Origin: an uncultured bacterium
GTDB lineage: Bacteria; JAAXHH01
Assembly: GCA_913051705.1 (NCBI GenBank)
Contig: CAJXCW010000013.1
Location: forward strand, 1-42,187
Reading direction: 5' to 3'
DNA length: 42,187 nt
Shown: positions 24,635 through 32,836 of the stretch, in pieces
Position numbering within the stretch: position 1 is the stretch's first letter
How the letters are laid out: each line of letters opens with the position of its first letter
Notes under the pieces: generated by a model
Told to the model about the DNA's origin: nothing
Seen by the model: the letters and a program-made list of their open reading frames with translations, nothing else
The model's database searches: none
Program-made: the position numbers and the translations under genes

Positions 24635-25090
24635 TCATAGGGCTGACATCGCCGACCAGACAAAGAAGACAGCCGCACAGAAAGTGAGGAATAATAAAAA
24701 GAGCATACCGATGGACAGCCCATGTTTTCGGTAAAGCCATGCAGCAAAATGTTGACTTGTCGAGGACGGACGGGATCGCATTAGATGTCCGTTTGATGGA
24801 GGTCCGTTTGATGGAGGTCCGTTTGATGTATGTACGTTTGATGTATGTACGTTTGATGCGGAAAAGGGGGGCGGCACTCGATTTTTCGGCGCCCAGAATC
24901 GATGCTGACATTCATGACAGAGATACACACGATGTTTAGGCCGAAGCTGCGAAAACCAACGTTCCAAGGCGCTACGTTGGGTACGATGGACCTTATACCC
25001 ATGACATACTGGACAGGCGCGGGACAGTTTTGTTTTTTCGAGCTGAACAGAAGGGGAAGCATGCTTCCCCTTCTGTTTACTTGTACTCAT
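24635..25090 (-). CDS. Zinc-ribbon protein with pentapeptide repeat and C-terminal membrane helix
   Basis: 151 aa from the ATG at 25090; the track ORF runs to 25252 but overlaps the upstream gene. A two-knuckle zinc ribbon (CPVCHGYKVHR ... YLCHECQHRFW) lies at about 25-65. It is followed by a five-unit repeat (SNVHT twice, then SNGPP-type) encoded by a 15-bp tandem array. The C-terminus has one transmembrane helix (GMLFLLFLTFCAAVFFVWSA). No family is recognised; zinc-ribbon plus membrane-anchor proteins of this size are common and uncharacterised. Its start overlaps the end of the 82-aa gene by 14 bp. Confidence 0.65.
   Translation of the reverse strand: MSTSKQKGKHASPSVQLEKTKLSRACPVCHGYKVHRTQRSALERWFSQLRPKHRVYLCHECQHRFWAPKNRVPPPFSASNVHTSNVHTSNGPPSNGPPSNGHLMRSRPSSTSQHFAAWLYRKHGLSIGMLFLLFLTFCAAVFFVWSAMSAL
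24787..24861. repeat. 15-bp minisatellite, five copies
   Basis: Five direct 15-bp units: GTCCGTTTGATGGAG (x2), GTCCGTTTGATGTAT, GTACGTTTGATGTAT, GTACGTTTGATGCGG. Units change stepwise along the array, as expected from slippage and point mutation. The period is a multiple of three, so the host reading frame on the minus strand is kept and becomes a pentapeptide repeat. Confidence 0.95.
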
Positions 25091-25325
25091 CTGAGATGTC
25101 TTTTCGTCGAAGTTTTTTTGATCCGTGTGCGCACCAGAGTTGTCCATCGAGATGATATCCTCCTGCTGTGTCATATACGGGGTGCTCACATTGTACCTTG
25201 ACCATAAGATAGTCCGTGAATACGATTTCTCCTGATATCCACTGAAAAACACGCCCCATAGATGTATCTATCTCTCCATAAAGCAAAACCTGTTCACCAA
25301 CAAAATATCTTTTTTTTTGGGGCAT
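25077..25325 (-). CDS. Hypothetical 82-aa protein
   Basis: 82 aa with a plausible folded composition: FVGEQVLLYGEIDTSMGRVF, then WISGEIVFTDYLMVKVQC, resembling a small beta-barrel. It has no signal peptide. I do not recognise a family. It is the first gene of a two-gene unit: its stop overlaps the start of the zinc-ribbon gene (GATGAGTACAAGTAA). The AT-rich 146 bp upstream, before the NagB/PIG-L stop, probably holds its promoter. That it is real rests on its residue composition and coupling, not homology. Confidence 0.55.
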   Translation of the reverse strand: MPQKKRYFVGEQVLLYGEIDTSMGRVFQWISGEIVFTDYLMVKVQCEHPVYDTAGGYHLDGQLWCAHGSKKLRRKDISDEYK

Positions 25326-25471
25326 TCCGTATAAAATATCGCTAATATCAACAAAATACGCTGAAATTCCATTTCAAAATAATGACCAATTTAAAAAAAA
25401 GCAATACAGGAAAACCCTTTTAAAGCTACAAAAAAAGTATTAAGTGTAAAAAAGCAGGCAGACGAAAAGGA

Positions 25472-27316
25472 TCAATTATTGTCAATAACAAACGCCTCCA
25501 TGGCATAGTACTGCGGGAATCCCAGTTGATCCAATCGTTTGGCTGTTGATATGTTTCGATCCTGTACTCGCTCCCAGAATTCCCGGTCATCGTAGGCACC
25601 GGGAAACATCGCTGTATCTTTTTGAGATTCATGGCGAAATATTGCTTGTATCTTTCGTTGAAGATCGTCATAAGACAAAGGGATAACCACATCTGCTTCA
25701 TCCACTTCCCATTCCTGCCACGCCCCCCGATAAAGCCAGACTTCCGGTCTGGTTTTATCATATACGTTCAAGGCCTGATCAATGGCCTCCTTACACATAC
25801 GATGTGTACCGTGCGGATCGGAAAGGTCTCCAGCGACAAACACGATTTCCGGTTGGATCTCGTTCAACAGATTCAGGATAATTTGAATATCCTCATCACC
25901 GATCGGATGTTTTTTTACCTGGCCGGTTTTATAAAATGGCAAATCAAGAAAACGGGTTTTTTCAGATGGAATACCCACAACGGAAGCGCCGGCTATGGCT
26001 TCCGAACGGCGGATATTTGTTTTAATCGTTTGCACTTCCGGAATATCAATCTGGCCTGACTCTTTATGATCGATAAAGGATTTTACCGTCTTTGCGATAT
26101 GAGCAAATTGATCATGGTGACAATCCAGATCACGAAAGGTCAGTTTTATAAAGTCTATTAAGCGGGTTACATCCTCATCGAATACGGCGATGTTCCCGCT
26201 GGTCATATAAGCGACAGTCACATCATTGCCTGTTTCCGAAAGTCTACGCAGCGTCCCGCCCATCGAGATGACATCATCGTCAGGATGCGGAGAAAAACAG
26301 AGGCAACGCGTATTGGTGAATAGATCCTGCTTCTCACGTATTTTAAGACGAACCTCATCAAAGGTTCGCTTGTTCAGGTCGTCCACGGATTTTACGGTAT
26401 CGATCAGGGTATGAAGATTACAGTCACTATAATCCCTCCGGTGTAAATGCAGGACGGGCTTCTGTGTTTGTTCACATAACCAGAGGACGGCTCTTTGTAT
26501 CAGTCTTGGTGTCCATTCTATTGATTGGTCCATCAACCAGGGCGTTGAAACACGCGTGAGTTGACCGGCTGAGGCCGGATCGACATAGATGGTGGCATCC
26601 CTGTGATTTTGCAGATAACTGGCAACTACCTGGGGACTGACCTTTCCTTCTACCGAACGTTGAATGATATGCGCCTTGTGCTCACCGGTGGCCATCAGAA
26701 TAATCCGTTTGGCGTCCAGAATAGTGCCCACACCCATGGTCAGGGCTTCGAGGGGCACATTCTCCTCGCCGAAGAAATCGGACGCCGCATCCTTTCGCGT
26801 CATTTCATCGAGGTGGATCAAGCGGGTACGGGTATCAGAAAATGAGCCCGGTTCGTTAAAGCCGATGTGGCCGGATCGACCGATACCCAGCAATTGAATG
26901 CCGATACCGCCGGCTTCTTGAATCTGTTCTTCATACCACTTTGCATGCTGGGCTACAGAATCGCGTGGAAGGTCCCCCCTCGGGATAAAGATCTGTTCAT
27001 CCGGGATATCGAGATGATCAAATAAATTTTCATGCATATAGCGATGATAACTCTGGTGAGACTGCGGTATCATGGGGTAGTACTCGTCCAGATTAAAGGT
27101 AATCACATTCTGAAAACTGATCCCTTGCTGATGATATTTGATCAACTCTCGATAGACCCCGATGGGGGTCGAACCTGTTGCCAATCCCAACACCGCTTTT
27201 TCCCCTTTTACCGCCTGGGCTTGTATATACTGAATAATTTCCTTCGCAACCGGTTGCGCCAGTGTTTCATGGTCTGAGCAAATGATTACGGAAATATGTT
27301 CGCGTACGTTCTGCAA
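25472..27316 (-). CDS. Glucosamine-6-phosphate deaminase fused to a PIG-L-type deacetylase
   Basis: 614 aa in two domains. Residues about 1-260 are NagB: VLGLATGSTPIGVYRELI, VITFNLDEYYPM, GIGRSGHIGFNEPGS and LEALTMGVGTILDAK, the pathway step converting GlcN-6-P to fructose-6-P and ammonia. Residues about 330-610 are a PIG-L/LmbE zinc deacetylase: CLCFSPHPDDDVISMGG with the AHPDDE-like zinc motif, and GDLSDPHGTHRMC. Such fusions could deacetylate and deaminate GlcNAc derivatives in sequence. I choose the TTG at 27316, not the track ATG at 27367, because a perfect AGGAGG lies 6 nt upstream and the longer form overlaps the PhyH gene. Confidence 0.9.
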   Translation of the reverse strand: MQNVREHISVIICSDHETLAQPVAKEIIQYIQAQAVKGEKAVLGLATGSTPIGVYRELIKYHQQGISFQNVITFNLDEYYPMIPQSHQSYHRYMHENLFDHLDIPDEQIFIPRGDLPRDSVAQHAKWYEEQIQEAGGIGIQLLGIGRSGHIGFNEPGSFSDTRTRLIHLDEMTRKDAASDFFGEENVPLEALTMGVGTILDAKRIILMATGEHKAHIIQRSVEGKVSPQVVASYLQNHRDATIYVDPASAGQLTRVSTPWLMDQSIEWTPRLIQRAVLWLCEQTQKPVLHLHRRDYSDCNLHTLIDTVKSVDDLNKRTFDEVRLKIREKQDLFTNTRCLCFSPHPDDDVISMGGTLRRLSETGNDVTVAYMTSGNIAVFDEDVTRLIDFIKLTFRDLDCHHDQFAHIAKTVKSFIDHKESGQIDIPEVQTIKTNIRRSEAIAGASVVGIPSEKTRFLDLPFYKTGQVKKHPIGDEDIQIILNLLNEIQPEIVFVAGDLSDPHGTHRMCKEAIDQALNVYDKTRPEVWLYRGAWQEWEVDEADVVIPLSYDDLQRKIQAIFRHESQKDTAMFPGAYDDREFWERVQDRNISTAKRLDQLGFPQYYAMEAFVIDNN

Positions 27317-27326
27317 GATGAGCCTC

Positions 27327-28118
27327 CTACCGCCATCTGTGTTCCGGCGGTTCGAAAAGAAAGCCATGGAACAGGGTATGCCGTTCCGGTGATAATCTAT
27401 TATAAAATGCTTTGGGATAGCCCCAATGTTCTTGTGAAGCGATCATCCAGGGATGCTCATAGGCGTAGTACAGCATGATGCGTGGGCCGTGTGAGTGCCT
27501 CCAAGGGCCGTGTGAGTGCCATAAGGCGTTATGAAACAGAATGGCTGTGCCGGGGGGCGCGCAAATTTCGATGGCACCGGGGAATAGATCGGTCTGTATA
27601 AGATCCTCAGGCACAGGCTTATATTGCGCTTTATGGCTGCCCGGTACCACGCACAGATTGCCCTGTCCCGGTTGGGTCATATTGCTCAGGTAGTATCCTA
27701 TCTTCAACTGTAAAAAAGGAATCGGTGTGCCCAGATTCCGATAGCCGCTATCGTGACCATCTATATGCCATCCCATGGATCGACCTTCAGGACCGTATTC
27801 TATAATGGCGTCGGAGGCATGATGGTGAGGATGTTCGTTAAGCAGACCGGTGACATAGGGCCATATCGACGGATAGTCGATCATATCGAGGAACAGAGGA
27901 TCATCATCAAGGATGTAGAATATTCTTGTATTTGCCCTGTCAATACGGGTCATACCGGTATGGGGGACACTTTTTTCCTCAAGATCGCGGCGATGTGCAG
28001 TAACACGCTCCAAGGTTTCTATAAGCCGATTCACAAGGTCTTCTGGCAGAAGGCGATTCAGTACCAGATAACCATTATTATCAAAGAAAAACCGCTCTGC
28101 GTCTGTCGGGTGAAACAT
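27327..28118 (-). CDS. Phytanoyl-CoA dioxygenase (PhyH) family protein
   Basis: 263-aa Fe(II)/2-oxoglutarate-dependent oxygenase fold. It starts FFFDNNGYLVLNRLLPEDLV as usual for the family. The iron motif HxD is in GWHIDGHDSG. The distal His is in the segment LWHSHGPWRHSHGPRI, where a short duplication gives two HSHGP copies; normally one is present. Also seen: LCVVPGSHKAQ. Substrate unknown. It sits 10 bp upstream of the NagB/PIG-L fusion and is probably co-transcribed, so an amino-sugar or related metabolite is possible. Confidence 0.85.
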   Translation of the reverse strand: MFHPTDAERFFFDNNGYLVLNRLLPEDLVNRLIETLERVTAHRRDLEEKSVPHTGMTRIDRANTRIFYILDDDPLFLDMIDYPSIWPYVTGLLNEHPHHHASDAIIEYGPEGRSMGWHIDGHDSGYRNLGTPIPFLQLKIGYYLSNMTQPGQGNLCVVPGSHKAQYKPVPEDLIQTDLFPGAIEICAPPGTAILFHNALWHSHGPWRHSHGPRIMLYYAYEHPWMIASQEHWGYPKAFYNRLSPERHTLFHGFLFEPPEHRWR

Positions 28119-28130
28119 GGGGGACTGGTA

Positions 28131-28156
28131 AATGGTGAATGGTGATTTTTTGATTG
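28131..28156. repeat. AATGGTG word pair and ATTG-type tail
   Basis: AATGGTG occurs twice in tandem, followed by ATTTTTTGATTG, just upstream of the PhyH gene. It resembles a half element of the ATTG word family, without a clear inverted arm. Confidence 0.5.
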
Positions 28157-28197
28157 TGAAAGAAAATCAGATGTTTATGTTTCTTCTGAAACAATAT

Positions 28198-28416
28198 ATG
28201 TGGTGTATAGAGTTGGTCAAGGCGTTCGTAAAGCATATCGACGAGGCGCCGGCCGGTCAGGGGGTACTGAATTTCTAGGTGTTGCTGCGAGGTATGAAGA
28301 ATCTACCGGATTGGACCTGTCTCGTTATCGAATATCTTACTGATTACGGTCAGGCATTAGAGGTGAAGCATTACCTGGAGGGCGTAGCGAGCGAAGTCGG
28401 TGTTGAATGGGCGTGA
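28198..28416 (+). pseudogene. C-terminal remnant of a sugar-phosphate isomerase/epimerase-like TIM barrel
   Basis: Frame 1 from 28198 reads ELVKAFVKHIDEAPAGQGVL, an in-frame TAG at 28276, then LLRGMKNLPDWTCLVIEYLT and EVKHYLEGVASEVGVEWA to a TGA at 28414. The pattern (G-x-GVL, LxxL-P-W, LVIEYL, then a final helix) is that of the last strand and helices of xylose-isomerase-like TIM barrels. The first 200 or so residues are absent. The stop and the missing 5' part make it a pseudogene. The homology is read by eye and moderately sure. The remaining 100 bp before the Gfo/Idh gene holds only an ATTCGTTAATTCGTAAATT word pair. Confidence 0.45.
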
Positions 28417-28516
28417 CGGTACGGCTCAACAGATCAGCGAAAAAAAACGGTGCCAAATTCGTTAATTCGTAAATTAAAATACCAATCATTGTTCTGAATG
28501 TCTAACCAAGGGGTTT

Positions 28517-29674
28517 ATGTATATGCCATCACGTTATACCGCCGCTATTGTTGGTTGCGGATCAATCGGGCACGCCCATATGGAAGGGTATCAAAAACTG
28601 GATCATATTGAGGTGATTGCTGTCGCTGATCCCATCGAAGCCGCTCGGCATCAATACATAGAAGAGTACCACATTTCGCATGAGTTTACTACGGTAGAAG
28701 AGATGATGGATGCGGTCAAACCGGATATCGTCAGTATATGCGTCTGGCATTTGCTGCATGCGCCTATGACGGTTGCTGCTGCTGCGGGTGGCGCTCGGGG
28801 TATTATTTGCGAAAAGCCGATGGCGATCGGGATGGGTGAGGCAGATCGCATGGTGGAAGCCTGTGAAGCATCCGGTACGAAACTGGTCATCAGCCATCAG
28901 CGCCGCTTTACGCCGGGCTGGGAGAAAGCCCGGCAGCTCTTGAACGAAAGGGGGATCGGTGATCCATTGTTTGTCAACTGTACTGTAGCCGAGGGTCTCA
29001 CCAACTGGGGCACCCACGCCATCGACGGCGCCCGGTTTGTGATGGATGATCCGAAAGCCTTATGGGTGATGGGCGCTGTTGAACGGCAGACGGATCGCTA
29101 TGAGCGGGATACGGCGATTGAAGACGCCTGCATGGGCTTAATACAATTTGAGCGTAACATTCAGCTTTTTGTTCAATCCGATCTCAAAAGAGAGGGTGCC
29201 TCCGCCGGTTCATTTTTAATCAGAGGCACCGAGGGTATGCTCGATATTGCGGAGACCTGCGTTCGTATGATGAATACTGACTCAAATGGGTGGGCAGATG
29301 TGCCGCTCGACATGAAGGAAGGCGATAAAGCCATCGGCGGCAATGCCAATGCCGCTCAGACGCAGGAGTTGGTGGACTGGCTTGAAGGGGGGGCTGAACA
29401 TCGTGGTTCAGGCTACAAAGCACGGGATACCGTCGAGATGATGATGGCGTTATACGAGTCTGCGCGTAAAAATCAGGTGATTCATCTCCCTCTGCAGGAG
29501 AAAGGCTACTCACTGGATCTGATGATTCAGGAAGGCAACCTTCCCGTAACCCAACCCGGCCGGTACGATATCCGAGATTTCTTACGCCGTGATCATATCG
29601 ACGAAAAGGAATATGCCCGGTTACGCGCCGAAGGCATGGGGCATCATCAGATTATGAATCAGCTGGATAAATGA
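28517..29674 (+). CDS. Gfo/Idh/MocA family oxidoreductase
   Basis: 385-aa NAD(P)-dependent oxidoreductase. The Rossmann start is TAAIVGCGSIGHAHMEGYQK; the catalytic Lys region is GIICEKPMAIGMGEADRMVE; the third segment VISHQRRFTPGWEKARQLL follows. The C-terminal alpha/beta domain is complete. These enzymes oxidise or epimerise sugars, inositols and related compounds; the substrate is not evident. AAGGGG lies 3 nt before the first ATG (28517) and 9 nt before a second (28523). It faces the second PhyH gene convergently. Confidence 0.93.
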   Translation: MYMPSRYTAAIVGCGSIGHAHMEGYQKLDHIEVIAVADPIEAARHQYIEEYHISHEFTTVEEMMDAVKPDIVSICVWHLLHAPMTVAAAAGGARGIICEKPMAIGMGEADRMVEACEASGTKLVISHQRRFTPGWEKARQLLNERGIGDPLFVNCTVAEGLTNWGTHAIDGARFVMDDPKALWVMGAVERQTDRYERDTAIEDACMGLIQFERNIQLFVQSDLKREGASAGSFLIRGTEGMLDIAETCVRMMNTDSNGWADVPLDMKEGDKAIGGNANAAQTQELVDWLEGGAEHRGSGYKARDTVEMMMALYESARKNQVIHLPLQEKGYSLDLMIQEGNLPVTQPGRYDIRDFLRRDHIDEKEYARLRAEGMGHHQIMNQLDK

Positions 29675-29738
29675 AAGTGGTGAGGTGGTGATTGATAATG
29701 ACGCATTCATGAACGTCTTGAAGCTTTGTCTTTCGGGC

Positions 29739-29770
29739 TTTCAATCAGACAATCAACAAATCAGTCAATA
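29739..29770. repeat. ATTG/CAAT word element, copy A
   Basis: Run of CAATCAG, ACAATCAAC, AAATCAG, TCAATA words after the Gfo/Idh gene. Bases 29739-29763 match 34328-34352 exactly over 25 nt. A weak partner TGATTGATAATG lies at 29689-29700. Confidence 0.8.
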
Positions 29771-29774
29771 TTGT

Positions 29775-30746
29775 TTATGCGCACGCCGGATGGTCTTTGC
29801 TCCAGCGGTTGAAAGGATGATCTTCCGATTGGGCTAGGGAATCTCTTGTTTCCCGCCACAGCTGATACCAGACTTCAGGATCTCGCAGCACTTGCTCTGG
29901 ACGGGACTGGCTTCGGGCGACGAAACCTGGAAAAGCACCTCGACCGGTCGATTGTCCGATGGGGTTGTAACGCAGATCGAAACTCCATCGTATCTCATGG
30001 CTTTTATTCGGTAAAGACGAGTGACATGTATGTTTATGAAGAAACAACACATCACCCCGTTGCATCGGTACAGGCAGAATATTTGAGCGTTCATAGACCG
30101 TCTCGGGGATTTCCAACCCCCAATTAGCGGGACAGTGATGCATTAATCCCTCACGATGACTTTTTGGGATCACACACAGACAGCCCTGTTCTATAGTCGC
30201 GTCGGTTAACGGAAACCAGACGGTCAACATATCCGTCTCATCCGCATCGGGCAGTACCACGCCGTTGTCCTGATGCCACGGCGTGATGCCCAGTTGAATC
30301 CGGCCTGTTTCGGGGTTGATGGGTGTTAAATGCTCCGGCGGTTTAATCCGTACATGCTGTACTGGGTTTGAATATATTTCCGGCCCGATGAAGGTTTCCA
30401 CCGCGTCAAGCAGTCGCGGACTGGTCAGCATGTGAAACACGGCCGGCCCGGCCCAGAAAGGGGTGTCTTTTTTCACGCTGCCCTGCGGTAAAGAAAAATC
30501 GAAATACTGGGCGTGTGCGCGACCGCTCTCCCTATAGATTTTCGTCACTCGCTCCCCAAACGGCAGATCATCATACGTCGAGGCTATAACCCTCTGCTGA
30601 TTTAATTCAATCGCCAGATTGTCCAGTACCCCTTTATACTCCCGCATGACCGGATCGAGATCTTGTACCGGATCCAAGAGTCCTTTAGCCAGCAGGTAGC
30701 CCTGCTCTTCAAAGAAGGTCAACTGCTCATCAGGAGTGCCTGTCAT
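29775..30746 (-). CDS. Phytanoyl-CoA dioxygenase (PhyH) family protein
   Basis: 323 aa. Iron ligands: HxD in TPWHQDNGVVLPDADETD and a distal His in HKHTCHSSLPNKSHEIR, followed by the Arg of RWSFDLRYNP that binds 2-oxoglutarate. LCVIPKSHREGL is the family core strand. It is longer than the PhyH at 27327 and clearly a different subfamily (C-terminal WYQLWRETRDSL). Substrate unknown. Convergent with the oxidoreductase gene. Confidence 0.9.
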   Translation of the reverse strand: MTGTPDEQLTFFEEQGYLLAKGLLDPVQDLDPVMREYKGVLDNLAIELNQQRVIASTYDDLPFGERVTKIYRESGRAHAQYFDFSLPQGSVKKDTPFWAGPAVFHMLTSPRLLDAVETFIGPEIYSNPVQHVRIKPPEHLTPINPETGRIQLGITPWHQDNGVVLPDADETDMLTVWFPLTDATIEQGCLCVIPKSHREGLMHHCPANWGLEIPETVYERSNILPVPMQRGDVLFLHKHTCHSSLPNKSHEIRWSFDLRYNPIGQSTGRGAFPGFVARSQSRPEQVLRDPEVWYQLWRETRDSLAQSEDHPFNRWSKDHPACA

Positions 30747-30893
30747 CGTTTAAAGCCTCCATCTTGCCGGTTCGGATGTACCATACCGAACCGGGGAATC
30801 TTTTCGTGTGTATCTGGATCTAAGCCAATGATGCGGTTATAATGCCCCTGAAAATTTGTTTTTTTGTTAAAGTGATAAGACGAGTTCACATTA

Positions 30894-30925
30894 TTGACAA
30901 GGTTTTATAGTTTTAATGGTATATT
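30894..30925 (+). promoter_or_regulatory. Candidate promoter of the sigma-factor gene
   Basis: TTGACA at 30894-30899 is followed by a TGGTATATTATA region; TGGTAT is 17 bp and TATATT 20 bp from the -35 box. It lies about 70 bp before the sigma gene. The surrounding 250-bp gap after the PhyH gene holds nothing else I can name. Spacing is not ideal. Confidence 0.4.
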
Positions 30926-30997
30926 ATACCGGACATTATAATGTATTAAATTGGGCTATGCAAGATCGAATACAGATTATTAAAAGGTGTAAAAGAT

Positions 30998-31576
30998 TTG
31001 CCTGATAACCATCAGAGTAAAGATATCAGACCTTCCTTACCGCTTGCAGCTAATGAGGGCATTGGATATTTATTCGAGGCTTACCACGGACGGATATACC
31101 AGGTTTGTTTTCGCCTTATGGGGCAACAACAGGAAGCGGAAGATATCACCCAGGATGTTTTTTTAAAAGCCTATCAAGCCTACGATCGATTTAGAGGCGA
31201 CTCGGATCCTGGAACATGGCTGTATCGGATCGCTGTTAATCAATGCTTGAACCAGCAGCGCAAGCAACGCCGTCAACGCTGGCTGGCCCTGGATTTCTGG
31301 AATGAAAATACCGATGAGACGCTTGATGAAAAAGGCCGGGTCGGCGGAGCGGATGAACATCTGCAGGACGCTGATAAGAAGCGCATCGTCAGGGCGGCGA
31401 TCAGTGAACTGCCGGAACGGCAACGTGTGGCCCTGATCTTATCTCGCTATGATCGTCTCTCTTACCAGGATATCGCTGTCGTCATGGCCTGTTCCATTTC
31501 CTCTGTCGAATCCCTTCTCCACCGATCCAAGTTCAATCTTGCTAAACGCCTCCGGCCCTATCTTCAGGATTTGTAA
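30998..31576 (+). CDS. ECF-type RNA polymerase sigma factor
   Basis: 192 aa. Region 2 is seen as LFEAYHGRIYQVCFRLMG, AEDITQDVFLKAYQAYDRF and DPGTWLYRIAVNQCLNQQRK; region 4 as ISELPERQRVALILSRYDRL and SYQDIAVVMACSISSVESLL with its helix-turn-helix. It starts at TTG (30998) with AAGGTG 9 nt upstream. The next gene is a zinc-finger anti-sigma factor, so it is presumably held inactive until an envelope signal. Its likely targets include the downstream Spy-like and efflux genes; no target promoter motif could be verified. Confidence 0.95.
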   Translation: MPDNHQSKDIRPSLPLAANEGIGYLFEAYHGRIYQVCFRLMGQQQEAEDITQDVFLKAYQAYDRFRGDSDPGTWLYRIAVNQCLNQQRKQRRQRWLALDFWNENTDETLDEKGRVGGADEHLQDADKKRIVRAAISELPERQRVALILSRYDRLSYQDIAVVMACSISSVESLLHRSKFNLAKRLRPYLQDL

Positions 31577-31643
31577 AAATGGTGGCAGCAGGCGATGGGT
31601 GGCAGGTGGTATAAGCCACTCGCTACCTGCTACCTGCCATTTT
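31577..31643 (+). repeat. Imperfect hairpin, GGCAGGTGG word family
   Basis: Left part AAAATGGTGGCAGCAGGCG with GGGTGGCAGGTGG; right part CTACCTGCTACCTGCCATTTT. They pair imperfectly over about 20 bp and TTTTCTCTTTC follows. It sits between the sigma and anti-sigma genes, where it may attenuate the transcript. Confidence 0.65.
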
Positions 31644-31780
31644 CTCTTTCAAGGTTTTTGACAGAAAATTGTATGTGACTGTGAAAAAAACGCAAGGATT
31701 CGGAGATGGCGTTGTCCAACTGTTTGAGAAAGACCAAATTGCAATGCACATTGGAACCGAACATAAACAGGATGTGAATC

Positions 31781-32263
31781 ATGGACCATCGTTTTTTAAA
31801 AACCCGCATATTTCTTTATCTCGATGGAAACCTGTCGGATCAGGAATATCAGCAATGCCGAGGCCACGTGAATGAATGCGCCCAATGCCGGCAGCAGTTG
31901 GAAGCCCTGGCTTCGGTCTGGCAGGCTGAAGCCGATGAGCCTGTTGTTGTGCCATCGGTTCGTCTGAAGGCACGTTTAGAGTCTACTATTCGCGGAAAAG
32001 CAATACCCCAACCGATTCAAACGCCTTTTATGGAGCGTCTGGCTTTTGTTACCCGGCCGGCTTTGATGATGGCTACATTGATTATTGGCGTATTAATTGG
32101 GACGTATCTGGGGCGGATTTCTACCACGTTGCCGGCAGAAGATGCCCCTATCGCATCCAACGAGATGGAGAACGAGTTGGCTGCACCGTATATGGAAAGT
32201 TTTCAGGATCTGCCGCCGGAATCTGTTGGCAGAGCCTATATGATGGTGACTGTGGACGAATAG
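31781..32263 (+). CDS. Zinc-finger anti-sigma factor
   Basis: 160 aa. The N-terminal zf-HC2 module shows the HxxxCxxC signature (GHVNECAQCRQQL) after FLYLDGNLSDQEYQQC. One transmembrane helix (ALMMATLIIGVLIGTYLG, about 103-120) places the C-terminal 40 residues in the periplasm. It should bind and silence the sigma factor encoded 200 bp upstream. The ATG at 31781 is the first in frame. The periplasmic tail ends SVGRAYMMVTVDE, and its signal is unknown. Confidence 0.9.
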   Translation: MDHRFLKTRIFLYLDGNLSDQEYQQCRGHVNECAQCRQQLEALASVWQAEADEPVVVPSVRLKARLESTIRGKAIPQPIQTPFMERLAFVTRPALMMATLIIGVLIGTYLGRISTTLPAEDAPIASNEMENELAAPYMESFQDLPPESVGRAYMMVTVDE

Positions 32264-32324
32264 AAGGAAAAGACGAAGCTGCGAAACGTGAAGCAACACA
32301 AGGCGTTGTTTAAAGGACAGTCCA

Positions 32325-32786
32325 GTGAAAAAAAAATTAATCATTTGGGGTGTGGTGTTACTGACAGCCATCAACGTGGCTGCACTGACCACGAGCGCCT
32401 ATAATCATTGGGATAGAGATGATAGCCGTCGGCGTGAGCACCGCCGTGAAGGGCGTAGCTCTTGGGAGGAGCGGCTTGGCTTGTCGGCTTCACAGTCTGA
32501 GCAGATGAAGGTTCAACATGAGGTGCTGGTTGAAAAAATCAGGCCGCTTCGTGACGTGATGCAAGGTAAAAGAGATCATTTCTATGAACTCGTTATGGTG
32601 ACGGCTCCGGACCGTGCAGCCATCGACCGGGTTCAGGACGAGATGGATTCACTCCAGGCGGATATCAAGCGTCTGGTTATCGACAACATGCTGGCGCAAA
32701 AGGAGATTTTGACGCCGGAACAGCAGAGTCAGTTTTTTAATATGATAAAGAAGCAGTATGGTAATGGGAATTATCGGAGGAATTAA
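32325..32786 (+). CDS. Spy/CpxP-like periplasmic protein (LTxxQ family)
   Basis: 153 aa starting at GTG. The N-terminal helix LIIWGVVLLTAINVAALTTSA acts as signal or anchor, followed by a charged linker. The helical body shows ERLGLSASQSEQMKVQ and later EILTPEQQSQFFNMI, the two LTxxQ-type motifs. Family members act as periplasmic chaperones or metal sensors (Spy, CpxP, CnrX/ZraP-like). Its position after the anti-sigma and before the efflux genes suggests sensing of envelope or metal stress. AAAGGA lies 8 nt before the GTG. Confidence 0.85.
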   Translation: MKKKLIIWGVVLLTAINVAALTTSAYNHWDRDDSRRREHRREGRSSWEERLGLSASQSEQMKVQHEVLVEKIRPLRDVMQGKRDHFYELVMVTAPDRAAIDRVQDEMDSLQADIKRLVIDNMLAQKEILTPEQQSQFFNMIKKQYGNGNYRRN

Positions 32787-32836
32787 AAACCACGAATCAA
32801 CGAAACGGTAACATATACTTAAGTAAGGAGCACTAC

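Noticed and set aside
24739-24939. Plus-strand ORF with repeated MEVRLMYVRLM residues
   Set aside because: Shadow of the 15-bp array; the minus-strand frame carries the zinc ribbon and membrane helix.
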